This document shows positions 1 to 6,838 of a stretch of 15,532 bases of DNA, piece by piece. Origin of the DNA: Actinomycetes bacterium. GTDB lineage: Bacteria > Actinomycetota > Coriobacteriia > Coriobacteriales > Eggerthellaceae. Where the stretch lies: positions 1 through 15,532 of the forward strand of contig JAEZDJ010000008.1 of the NCBI GenBank assembly GCA_023429565.1, given 5' to 3'. A program made the translations under genes and the position numbers. Numbering within the stretch: position 1 is the first letter of the stretch; each line of letters starts with the position of its first letter. Under the pieces are notes generated by a model, which saw only the letters and a list, made by a program, of their open reading frames with translations, had not been told where the DNA came from and ran no database searches.

Positions 1-51
1 GCGCTCCGCCTTGGTCATGCGGAAGTACTTCTTCTGCTTTCCTTTTGACAC
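1..51 (-). CDS. N-terminal fragment of an unrecognised protein (partial, runs off the left edge)
   Basis: An open frame on the minus strand begins with GTG at 51-49, about 7 nt after a GGAG Shine-Dalgarno-like stretch, and is open to the window edge (17 codons). The visible peptide VSKGKQKKYFRMTKAER is strongly basic, like a cytoplasmic N-terminus or the segment before a membrane helix. A second possible start is the internal ATG at 18-16, but it has a poorer ribosome site. The gene is divergent from carA, so the roughly 330 bp between them hold both 5' regions. I do not recognise the family, and 17 residues are too few to name one. Confidence 0.45.
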   Translation of the reverse strand, partial: MSKGKQKKYFRMTKAER

Positions 52-106
52 GCCCGCTCCTCTCTCTTGGCCAGGTCCCCCATGGGCCCGCCCTCCGGAA
101 AGGAAT

Positions 107-144
107 TCTCGAACTCAGCCGCACGCGACAGGCTAAGTTCGAGA
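107..144. other. Stem-loop in the divergent intergenic region
   Basis: TCTCGAACT (107-115) is perfectly complementary to AGTTCGAGA (136-144). After a C/A mismatch the stem continues as AGCC/GGCT around a 10-nt loop (121-130). An A-run follows on the plus strand, so it is not an intrinsic terminator for plus-strand transcription. On the minus strand it would lie in the 5' leader of the gene at the left edge, or upstream of its promoter. Its role is unknown. Confidence 0.5.
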
Positions 145-225
145 GAAAAAACAAAGTGTACGGTTCAGCTTGCGAATCAACTCCTTTGTATATTCGTGCT
201 TGAATACCTGAAATAATTGCATTTA

Positions 226-256
226 TTGGGTGAGCGACTCGAAACAGGCGTATACT
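226..256 (+). promoter_or_regulatory. Putative sigma-70-type promoter of carAB
   Basis: TATACT at 251-256 is a good -10 hexamer. TTGGGT at 226-231 is a mediocre -35 with a long 19-nt spacer. Transcription would begin near 262-264, exactly where the PyrR-binding stem starts, giving a leader of about 120 nt. The position relative to the attenuator is the main support; the -35 is weak. Confidence 0.5.
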
Positions 257-263
257 GACTGCA

Positions 264-350
264 ACCTTTAAGGCGGTACGGAGAGACCGACAAGGTGCGC
301 AGCATACTTTCCCGCTTTGTGCGCCTTTGTCTCATGACAAAGGCGTTTTT
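264..350 (+). promoter_or_regulatory. PyrR-type transcription attenuator in the carAB leader
   Basis: Three mutually exclusive RNA structures are visible. (1) A PyrR-binding anti-antiterminator spans 264-296: lower stem ACCUU/AAGGU (264-268/292-296), upper stem CGGU/ACCG (274-277/286-289), and a loop containing the CNGNGAG-type motif CGGAGAG (279-285). (2) An antiterminator pairs AAGGUGCGCA (292-301) with UGUGCGCCUU (318-327): 10 bp, two of them G-U. It uses the 3' arm of structure 1 and the 5' arm of the terminator. (3) The terminator lies at 322-350. In the known Bacillus system, UMP/UTP-bound PyrR stabilises the first structure so that the terminator forms. The pyrR gene is not in the window. 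The A-G apposition at 278/285 departs from the usual C-G closing pair. Confidence 0.85.
322..350 (+). terminator. Intrinsic terminator of the carAB attenuator
   Basis: A perfect 10-bp stem, CGCCTTTGTC (322-331) with GACAAAGGCG (336-345), closes a 4-nt loop TCAT and is followed by TTTTT (346-350). It lies 32 nt before the carA start, with no gene directly upstream on this strand to terminate, which fits conditional termination. Its 5' arm is shared with the antiterminator. Confidence 0.88.
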
Positions 351-382
351 GCATATGCTGCCCGAACGGAAGGAATGGATAG

Positions 383-1717
383 TTGAGCGAAACAAGCGAA
401 CGGCTCCTTGAAGGGACGTCGAAACCCTTGCAGGAACCCGCCCTGCTGGTGCTTGAGGACGGTGCGGTTTTCGAGGGAACTTCATGTGCGGCTCCTGGCG
501 AAACCTTTGGCGAGATATGTTTCAACACGTCGCTGGAGGGTTATTTGGAGGTCATCACTGATCCTTCCTATGCTGGACAGATCATTGCAATGACCTACCC
601 TCAAATTGGAAACTACGGGGTGAATCGCGAGGACTGCCAATCTGACACGCCTGCCCTCCGAGGTCTCGTTGTGCGTGACATGTGCGCGACCCCGTCAAAC
701 TGGCGCAGCCAGATGACGCTTTCCGATTATCTGCGAGAGCAGGGCGTCGTTGCTGTTGAGGGAATCGACACCCGCGCGCTCGTTCGCCACGTGCGCGACC
801 AGGGAGCCCAGCGCGCTGTGCTTTCAACGCTTGATCGGGATAGGGAGAGCCTTCTTGCAAAGGTGAGGGCGAGCGATTCCATCGTCGGGCAGAATCTCGC
901 AGCAACGGTTTCGTGCGATGCCAGCCATGCGTTCTCGTCCCTTCCCCAAAGTCAGGCATTTGCCGTGACGGGGCCTGCTCCCGTGCGCTATCGGGTCACC
1001 GCGTACGATTGCGGGGTGAAGCGATCCATTCTCGAAAATCTCGTTCGTGCGGGATGCGAGCTGACGGTGGTGCCGTGGGATACGTCAGCCGAGGAGGTGC
1101 TTGCAACAAAGCCTGACGGGGTGTTCCTGTCCAACGGCCCGGGCGATCCAGATGCCGTTCGGGGAACGTATGATCAGGTCGAAAGGCTTTTGGGAAAGGT
1201 GCCGGTGTTCGGCATCTGCCTGGGGCATCAAATGATCGCGAAAGCGGCCGGCGCGAATATCGAAAAGCTTAAATTTGGACATCGCGGAGGCAATCACCCT
1301 GTCATGAACCTCCTGACGGGTCGAGTCGAGATAACGGCGCAAAACCATGGCTTTGGATTGTTATTTTCCAGCCTTGGAGAACTTGTGCCAGAACTGTCGG
1401 GCGGCTTCAAGGGACACGAAGACGACCTGCGATTCTGGGCGAGGTCGGGCATCTGCCCTGTCGTCCAGAACGAGCGTTTTGGACGAATACGCCTCACGCA
1501 TGTGAACCTCAACGACGGCACGGCTGAAGGCATAGCGTTTCTCGACATTCCGGCGTTTTCGGTGCAGTATCACCCCGAGGCTTCGCCGGGGCCGACAGAT
1601 GCCCACTATCTCTTCACCGCTTTCATGCGTCTCATGGACGGCCGCCCGGACTATCTCGACATCGACATCGCAGCCGATCGCCTAGCAGGTTGGACGTTTG
1701 CCGAGGGAGGGAGATAG
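383..1717 (+). CDS. carA: Carbamoyl-phosphate synthase small (glutaminase) subunit
   Basis: CarA hydrolyses glutamine and passes ammonia to CarB for carbamoyl phosphate, the precursor of pyrimidines and arginine. The 444-aa product has the CPSase small-chain N-terminal domain (about 20-195) and a class I glutamine amidotransferase domain (about 203-415). The nucleophile is Cys279 in GICLGHQ, with His397 and Glu399 in HPEASPGP. The start is TTG: a TAG stop lies immediately upstream in frame, AAGGA sits 8 nt before it, and no better in-frame start precedes the conserved region. The protein is longer than E. coli CarA (382 aa). Part of the excess is a loop of about 30 residues between QNHGF (320-324) and THVNLNDG (372-379), where typical CarA has only a short link. 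It heads the pyrimidine cluster behind the PyrR attenuator. Confidence 0.95.
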   Translation: MSETSERLLEGTSKPLQEPALLVLEDGAVFEGTSCAAPGETFGEICFNTSLEGYLEVITDPSYAGQIIAMTYPQIGNYGVNREDCQSDTPALRGLVVRDMCATPSNWRSQMTLSDYLREQGVVAVEGIDTRALVRHVRDQGAQRAVLSTLDRDRESLLAKVRASDSIVGQNLAATVSCDASHAFSSLPQSQAFAVTGPAPVRYRVTAYDCGVKRSILENLVRAGCELTVVPWDTSAEEVLATKPDGVFLSNGPGDPDAVRGTYDQVERLLGKVPVFGICLGHQMIAKAAGANIEKLKFGHRGGNHPVMNLLTGRVEITAQNHGFGLLFSSLGELVPELSGGFKGHEDDLRFWARSGICPVVQNERFGRIRLTHVNLNDGTAEGIAFLDIPAFSVQYHPEASPGPTDAHYLFTAFMRLMDGRPDYLDIDIAADRLAGWTFAEGGR

Positions 1718-1719
1718 AC

Positions 1720-4700
1720 ATGCCGAAACGCGAAGACATCAAGACCGTTCTCGTCATTGGGTCAGGCCCGATCGTCATCGGGCAGGCGTGCGAGTTTGAC
1801 TATTCCGGCGCCCAAGCGTGCAAGGTCTTGAAGGCCGATGGCTACCGGGTCGTTCTGGTGAACTCGAACCCGGCCACTATCATGACCGACCCCGGCCTTG
1901 CTGACCGCACCTATGTCGAGCCTATAACGGTTGAATTCGTCGAACAGGTCATTGCCAAAGAACGCCCCGATGCCCTCCTTCCCACCCTTGGAGGTCAGAC
2001 CGGCCTGAACACGGCCGTCGATCTCGCTCGGGCGGGCATTTTGGAAAAATACGGCGTTGAGATGATTGGCTGCGACCTTGAGGCAATCGAACGCGGGGAA
2101 GACCGCAAGCTCTTCAATGAATGCATGGCTGATCTGGGAATTGAAACGGCGAAAAGCGGCTATGCCTATTCTCTTTCCGATGCCGAGGACATCGTCGGCG
2201 TTTTGGGTTATCCGGTGGTTCTGAGACCGTCGTTCACGTTGGGCGGTGCCGGTGGCGGCATCGCCCATGATCGCGACGAGCTCCTCAGCATCGTGGGTCA
2301 GGGCCTCGAATTGTCTCCTGCAGGAGAGGTTCTCGTGGAGGAGAGCATCGAGGGCTGGAAAGAGTATGAGATGGAGGTCATGCGCGACCATGCCGGCAAC
2401 GGCATCATCGTGTGCTCCATCGAGAACTTCGATGCCATGGGCGTTCACACGGGCGACTCTATAACTGTCGCGCCAGCTCAGACCCTCTCCGATGTCGAGT
2501 ACCAGCGCATGCGTGCAGCGTCGTTGGCCATTTTGGAAAAGGTGGGCGTGGAAACGGGGGGATCCAACGTCCAGTTTGCCGTCAATCCCCACAACGGCCG
2601 CATGATCGTCATAGAGATGAATCCTCGCGTCTCGCGCTCCTCGGCTCTCGCGTCGAAGGCCACCGGCTTTCCCATCGCAAAAGCAGCGGCCAAGCTTGCC
2701 GTCGGTTACACGCTTGACGAGATCGTGAACGACATCACCAAAGCCACGCCTGCGTGCTTCGAGCCGTCCATCGACTATTGTGTCGTCAAGGTGCCTCGAT
2801 TCGCCTTCGAAAAGTTTCAAGGCACCGATGACACCCTGTCGACGCGCATGAAGGCCGTGGGGGAGATCATGGCCATCGGCCGCACTTTCGAAGAGGCGCT
2901 TGGAAAAGCCATGCGCTCGCTGGAAAACGGGCGAGCAGGGCTGAATGCCGACGGCAAGTGCCGGGAAATCCTCGATGAGGAAGATTTCGACGATCTGGTG
3001 GGACGTCCTACGCAAGACCGCATCTTCTATATGGCCGAGGCACTTCGCCGCGGATGGACGACGGAGCGGGTGCATGCAGCCACGGGCATAGACCCCTTTT
3101 TCATCGATCGAATGGCTGATATCGTGCGCGTGGAGGAAAACCTGCGGGGCATGCCCCTTGACGAGCTTGACGCCGATGCGTTCCGCCTTCTCAAGCGCTA
3201 TGGGTTATCTGACGTCCAGATCGCCCATCTCACCGGCTCCGACGAGCTCACGGTGCGCACCTGTCGCAAGCTGCTGGGCGTCAAGCCGGCATTCAAGACG
3301 GTCGACACCTGCGCTGCGGAGTTTCCCAGTTCGACGGCCTATCACTACAAGACGTATGATGCCGGCGAGACGGAGGCGACGGCAAGTCCAAAACGACGGG
3401 TCATGATCCTTGGCGCCGGCCCCAACCGCATCGGTCAGGGCATTGAGTTTGACTACTGCTGCGTGCATGCATCCTATGCATTGCACGAAATGGGATGCGA
3501 GACCATCATGGTGAACTGCAACCCCGAGACGGTCTCCACCGACTACGATACCTCCGACAAGCTTTATTTTGAGCCACTCACCTTCGAGGACGTCATGGAC
3601 ATCGTCGATGTCGAACAGCCCGAGGGCGTGGTGGTGACGCTTGGAGGACAGACGCCGCTCAAGCTTGCAAATGCCCTTGCCGCGGCGGGCGTCCCCATCT
3701 TGGGAACGCAGCCGGAGGCGATCGATCTCGCCGAGGACCGGGATCGCTTCTCGGCGATTCTCGATGAGTTGGGGATCACCTACCCGTCTGCCGGCATGGC
3801 CTCGACCTTCGAGGAAGCCTGTGTCGTCGCTGATCACATTGGCTTCCCCTTGCTTGTGCGTCCGAGCTACGTGTTGGGCGGACGGGGTATGGGCATCGTG
3901 TACGATGGCGCCCAGCTTGAGAAGTACATGGCGGAAGCTGCAAAGATATCGCCCGACCATCCCGTGTATCTGGACCGCTTTCTTGAAGGAGCAGTCGAGG
4001 TCGATTTGGACGCCCTCTGCGATGGGGACGAAGTGTACGTGGGCGGCGTGCTTGAGCACATCGAGATGGCGGGCATTCATTCGGGCGATTCCGCCTGCTG
4101 CACCCCTCCGTTTGCCCTGTCGGAAGCCGTGCAGGCGCAGTTGAGGAGCATAGCCCGTCGTCTGGCGCTGCGCTTGGGCGTCGTGGGGCTCATAAATATC
4201 CAGTTCGCCATCAAAGACCAAGTCATTTACATCATCGAGGCCAATCCTCGCGCGAGCCGCACCGTGCCGTTCGTATCGAAGGCGACGGGCGTCCCCCTGG
4301 CGAAATGCGCAGCGCGCATCATGGCGGGGGAGAAGATTGCCGACCTGGGCTTGCCGCCTGACGATCGCCGTCTCGAGCATTTCAGCGTGAAGGAGGCGGT
4401 CATGCCGTTCGGCCGCTTCCCCGGTGCCGACACGGTGCTTGGCCCCGAGATGAAGTCGACGGGCGAAGTGATGGGCATCGCTCGGAATTTCCCGTCCGCC
4501 TTCGCGAAGACGCAATTGGCGATCAGCTACGCGCTGCCTGAAGGTGGGACCGTCTTCATCAGCGTGTGTGACCGAGACAAGCGTGCCATTGTGTCCATTG
4601 CGCGCGACATCGCTCGGCTGGGATTCCATATCGTCGCCACCGGCGGCACGGCGCGGGCTCTCCGTGCGGCTGGGGTCGAGTGTGAAGAGGTCAAGAAGAT

Positions 4701-4950
4701 ACATGAGGGCGAGCCCAACGTGTGCGACATGATCGCAAACGGTGACATCGCCCTCATGATCAACACTCCCTTTGGACATGCCACGCGCGCCGATGGCTAT
4801 GAGTTGCGACTTGAAGCCGTGAAGCACGGCGTGACCCATGTCACCAACCTGGCAGGCGCTCAGGCCATGGTAGCCGGGATGGAGGTCGCCCGCGACAACG
4901 GGCTGTCAATCGTCGCCTTGCAGGATCTTCCGCAGTGGGAGGTTCGGTGA
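1720..4950 (+). CDS. carB: Carbamoyl-phosphate synthase large subunit
   Basis: CarB makes carbamoyl phosphate from bicarbonate, ammonia and two ATP, working with CarA. The 1076-aa length is normal. The layout is canonical: a first ATP-grasp half with VIGSGPIVIGQACEFDYSG near residues 12-30, an oligomerisation segment (about 400-550), a second half beginning with ILGAGPNRIGQGIEFDY near residue 560, and a C-terminal MGS-like allosteric domain from about 940 (ATGGTA and INTPFG motifs), the usual site for UMP/ornithine/IMP control. ATG 1720 is chosen because GGGAGGGAG precedes it and it lies 2 nt after the carA stop; an upstream in-frame start at 1690 would lie inside carA and add ten unconserved residues. 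Long antisense frames within it are shadows. Confidence 0.97.
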   Translation: MPKREDIKTVLVIGSGPIVIGQACEFDYSGAQACKVLKADGYRVVLVNSNPATIMTDPGLADRTYVEPITVEFVEQVIAKERPDALLPTLGGQTGLNTAVDLARAGILEKYGVEMIGCDLEAIERGEDRKLFNECMADLGIETAKSGYAYSLSDAEDIVGVLGYPVVLRPSFTLGGAGGGIAHDRDELLSIVGQGLELSPAGEVLVEESIEGWKEYEMEVMRDHAGNGIIVCSIENFDAMGVHTGDSITVAPAQTLSDVEYQRMRAASLAILEKVGVETGGSNVQFAVNPHNGRMIVIEMNPRVSRSSALASKATGFPIAKAAAKLAVGYTLDEIVNDITKATPACFEPSIDYCVVKVPRFAFEKFQGTDDTLSTRMKAVGEIMAIGRTFEEALGKAMRSLENGRAGLNADGKCREILDEEDFDDLVGRPTQDRIFYMAEALRRGWTTERVHAATGIDPFFIDRMADIVRVEENLRGMPLDELDADAFRLLKRYGLSDVQIAHLTGSDELTVRTCRKLLGVKPAFKTVDTCAAEFPSSTAYHYKTYDAGETEATASPKRRVMILGAGPNRIGQGIEFDYCCVHASYALHEMGCETIMVNCNPETVSTDYDTSDKLYFEPLTFEDVMDIVDVEQPEGVVVTLGGQTPLKLANALAAAGVPILGTQPEAIDLAEDRDRFSAILDELGITYPSAGMASTFEEACVVADHIGFPLLVRPSYVLGGRGMGIVYDGAQLEKYMAEAAKISPDHPVYLDRFLEGAVEVDLDALCDGDEVYVGGVLEHIEMAGIHSGDSACCTPPFALSEAVQAQLRSIARRLALRLGVVGLINIQFAIKDQVIYIIEANPRASRTVPFVSKATGVPLAKCAARIMAGEKIADLGLPPDDRRLEHFSVKEAVMPFGRFPGADTVLGPEMKSTGEVMGIARNFPSAFAKTQLAISYALPEGGTVFISVCDRDKRAIVSIARDIARLGFHIVATGGTARALRAAGVECEEVKKIHEGEPNVCDMIANGDIALMINTPFGHATRADGYELRLEAVKHGVTHVTNLAGAQAMVAGMEVARDNGLSIVALQDLPQWEVR

Positions 4951-4980
4951 CCGACTGAGAAGGTCGAGTCCCGTCGCATC

Positions 4981-5025
4981 CCTTGGACCGCAGCATTCTC
5001 CCTTGGGAATGGCTGCGGCCCAAGG
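4981..5025 (+). terminator. Strong hairpin after carB, possible terminator
   Basis: CCTTGG (4981-4986) pairs with CCAAGG (5020-5025), CCGCAGC (4988-4994) with GCTGCGG (5012-5018) and ATTC (4995-4998) with GAAT (5007-5010). One mismatch and one bulged G give about 17 bp in all. It lies 31 nt after the carB stop. No U-tract follows directly; a tandem repeat does, and T-rich sequence appears only from about 5058. It may end or stabilise the carAB transcript, but classic intrinsic termination is not clear. Confidence 0.4.
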
Positions 5026-5056
5026 GACCCAAGGGACCCAAGGGACCCAAGGGACC
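5021..5056 (+). repeat. Four perfect tandem copies of a 9-bp unit
   Basis: The unit CAAGGGACC occurs four times without change at 5021-5029, 5030-5038, 5039-5047 and 5048-5056. The first copy overlaps the 3' arm of the preceding hairpin, so the hairpin's 5' CCTTGG can also pair with the CAAGG of later copies, giving alternative registers. It is noncoding. The perfect copies suggest recent slippage, so copy number may vary between strains. Confidence 0.9.
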
Positions 5057-5083
5057 TTGTTTCTCACCGCTCGTTTTCTTTAC

Positions 5084-5219
5084 GCCGCGAGCCGCCGAAA
5101 TGGCAAGATTATCTCCCGCATAATGCGCTCGTCACTGTAAGAGAGATGGAAACAACCAGATCAACGGTCCGTCTGCCCTTGTCCCCGGTTTCTGTCTTGC
5201 CATTTCGACGGCTCGCGGC
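5084..5219 (-). repeat. 136-bp element with 25-bp terminal inverted repeats, copy 1
   Basis: The ends 5084-5108 and 5195-5219 are inverted repeats matching at 24 of 25 positions; the outer ten bases are GCCGCGAGCC. The whole element aligns without gaps, as its reverse complement, to 6683-6818, with about 117 of 136 positions identical by hand count. I assign it to the minus strand relative to copy 2. No target-site duplication is obvious. It encodes no plausible protein. The structure fits a MITE-like or REP-like mobile repeat, or a structured RNA; none of these is proven. It begins 68 bp beyond the end of the nuclease-like gene and could also mark that transcript's 3' end. Confidence 0.85.
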
Positions 5220-5286
5220 GCGCGCCATGGAAGAGAGCGTTCCCTAGCTGATCTCGCCATACGTCGGTCACGTACTCCATGTGTCC

Positions 5287-6261
5287 TTACGGCACACGTC
5301 GATCCTCTGACCGAATGCCGAGCAGCTGAGATCGCAGTTCCTGTTCCTGAATCGCCCAGGTGCGCCGCGTTTTCCGATTTCGCTTGCCCAGGTGTCTCGC
5401 AAGCAACTGGACGACGAGGGCAAATTCAGAACGTGCAGTGACCTGCCTTCGGGTGACCGTCACCACCCCAATGCCCATGTTCGCCAAAACTGCGCGGCGC
5501 GTTGCGTCGTCGGCGATACGATCTCCTCCGGTATGATGCAAGTCGCTGTCGTATTCGACGGCCAAACGCGCTGCGGGCCAATACAGATCACACCGAAGGC
5601 TTTTCTTCCCCGTTGCCCTGCGAGCTATTTCGTCCAAGAACACTTGATGGTTCAACTCAGGTTGCGGGAGTCCGCACCCACCAAGACGCAACGGCAGACA
5701 CAGCAGCAAGGTGAGGATGGTCTCCCGAGGAGAGGCTGAGCCTTCCACGATATAGGGAAGGGCTCTTCTCGCATCGACCGTTCCCCGCAGGCCATCGATG
5801 ACGTCGATGAACAGGGAGAGTGACTCGACGCTGGTGAGAGGGTTCCTCTGAAAGGCTTTTTTCGAGCCCTCAGAAGGTAAGTTATAGGTTCCGCAGAGTT
5901 CAAAGCCAAGTTCAAGCAACTGTGGAAAAGACATTTTCGTCGCCATTTGCACAAAGCATAGTTCCGGACGACAAACGATAACGTCATCATCCACCCGCAC
6001 GAAAGAATCCGGTGGCAGGCGGGATGAATGCAGGTGACACGATGAATGAATGCCGCGGCAGCGAGAACCTGCCAGGTCTACAAGCAGGTGAACCGGATCG
6101 GAAAGAAAGGACGATCCCCATTGCCGAAGCCCATTGACCTGTGCGGCAGTCGGCTTTCCCGTGTCCGCATCCTTCGCCGCATGGTCTGCGTGCGAGAGCG
6201 TGGCGGACTCGGCGGCACGCCAGAATTCCAATGCAGAGGTATGACTGAGAATGAGTGTCAT
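5287..6261 (-). CDS. Putative endonuclease-fold protein (AbiEi-like N-terminal part, DUF559/Vsr-like C-terminal part)
   Basis: This 324-aa protein is the only complete gene here on the minus strand. Residues about 55-127 (PVHLLVDL, IHSSCHLHSS, LPPDSFVRV, PELCFVQMA, ELGFELCGTY) resemble the AbiEi antitoxin-like region that actinobacteria often join to a DUF559 domain. Residues about 176-290 resemble a Vsr/DUF559 PD-(D/E)xK fold: Glu180, Asp225 in CDLYWP, Glu236-Tyr-Asp238 in AVEYDSDLHH, and His242-His243. The usual Lys of ExK is replaced by Asp238, which is common in DUF559-type proteins. The C-terminus is basic (KRNRKTRR). No signal peptide or membrane helix is seen. ATG 6261-6259 is the start, though its ribosome site is weak. 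I recall similar unnamed proteins in Coriobacteriia but cannot check. The substrate is unknown; no partner toxin or methylase gene lies beside it. Two inverted 136-bp elements bracket it. Confidence 0.7.
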   Translation of the reverse strand: MTLILSHTSALEFWRAAESATLSHADHAAKDADTGKPTAAQVNGLRQWGSSFLSDPVHLLVDLAGSRCRGIHSSCHLHSSRLPPDSFVRVDDDVIVCRPELCFVQMATKMSFPQLLELGFELCGTYNLPSEGSKKAFQRNPLTSVESLSLFIDVIDGLRGTVDARRALPYIVEGSASPRETILTLLLCLPLRLGGCGLPQPELNHQVFLDEIARRATGKKSLRCDLYWPAARLAVEYDSDLHHTGGDRIADDATRRAVLANMGIGVVTVTRRQVTARSEFALVVQLLARHLGKRNRKTRRTWAIQEQELRSQLLGIRSEDRRVP

Positions 6262-6300
6262 GCGTTCAGATTACCATGCTCAGCTCAGATGTTCGAGCCA

Positions 6301-6320
6301 AAAAATATAATATTTGAACA
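6301..6320 (-). promoter_or_regulatory. AT-rich patch, possible promoter of the nuclease-like gene
   Basis: Read on the minus strand this patch gives overlapping -10-like hexamers TATTAT and TATATT about 45 nt before the ATG at 6261. It stands out as AT-rich in GC-rich surroundings. No good -35 hexamer is visible at 16-18 nt, so the call rests on composition and position only. Confidence 0.3.
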
Positions 6321-6682
6321 GGGATTACGCTTATTCCTACCTGCTGGATTTTCGCTGGATCCGCATTTGGTTTCTGCTTGGTCTGTGCTTGTTCGGTGTT
6401 GTGTAACGTAGCGTCATCGGTGGGCGAGCCTGTCTGAAAACAGAGGAAGTTCGGTGCCGACCAAAAAGCGCGTGAGGGCAACCCGGCAATTCATCTGAAT
6501 GCTCGTCCTCCTCTCTCAGGCATGCGCCACTGTTCATCTTCGGCGTCGTCCACGTGCTCCATCATGAAGGCGAACCTTCTCCTGGCGGCATCTTGTCACC
6601 TGTTGTTCTTGGTCCACCAAGATTGCGGGTCGGCACGCGCTCTCTGGCAAATCTCTCCGTCTGCCGCGACGTCGCCGGCAAA

Positions 6683-6818
6683 GCCGCGAGCCGCCGAAAT
6701 GGCAAGACAGAAACTGGGGACAAGGGCAGACGGACCGTTGATCTGGTTGTTTTCAGCCTTTCTGCGGCAACGGACGCATTTTGCGGGCGACAATCTTGCC
6801 ATTTCAACGGCTCGCGGC
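6683..6818 (+). repeat. 136-bp element with 25-bp terminal inverted repeats, copy 2
   Basis: The ends 6683-6707 and 6794-6818 are inverted repeats with two mismatches. Flanking AAA/TTT would extend the stem by about 3 bp. It has the same length as 5084-5219 and lies in the opposite orientation. The left 73 positions are nearly identical to copy 1 (about 3 differences), while most differences fall in the other half. In both copies the conserved half faces inward, toward the nuclease-like gene. No target duplication or open frame of its own is seen. Confidence 0.85.
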
Positions 6819-6838
6819 TTTTGGGTGGAAGCATGGCG

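Noticed and set aside
15..83. 22-codon minus-strand frame starting at ATG 83-81 with GGAGGG upstream
   Set aside because: It overlaps the GTG frame that is open to the edge and ends inside it. A leader peptide is possible, but nothing else supports it.
375..386. Three-codon frame ATG-GAT-AGT-TGA overlapping the TTG start of carA
   Set aside because: The ATG directly abuts AAGGA with no spacer, so initiation there is unlikely. Coupling through such a tiny frame cannot be supported from sequence.
1690..1719. Upstream in-frame start for carB inside carA
   Set aside because: It adds ten residues without family support. ATG 1720 has a strong GGGAGGGAG at proper distance and the conserved N-terminus.
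3205..4839. 544-codon open frame antisense to carB, and a 437-codon one at 1762-3075
   Set aside because: Both lie opposite the highly conserved carB frame, have His/Arg-rich composition and match no family I know. They are typical shadow frames in GC-rich DNA.
5392..5739. Plus-strand frames inside the nuclease-like gene
   Set aside because: They are shadows of the minus-strand 324-codon gene, whose product shows recognisable domain motifs.
6354..6367. 14-bp word GCTGGATCCGCATT repeated exactly at 12407-12420
   Set aside because: A single shared 14-mer is expected by chance in a window of this size at appreciable probability, and the flanks do not match.
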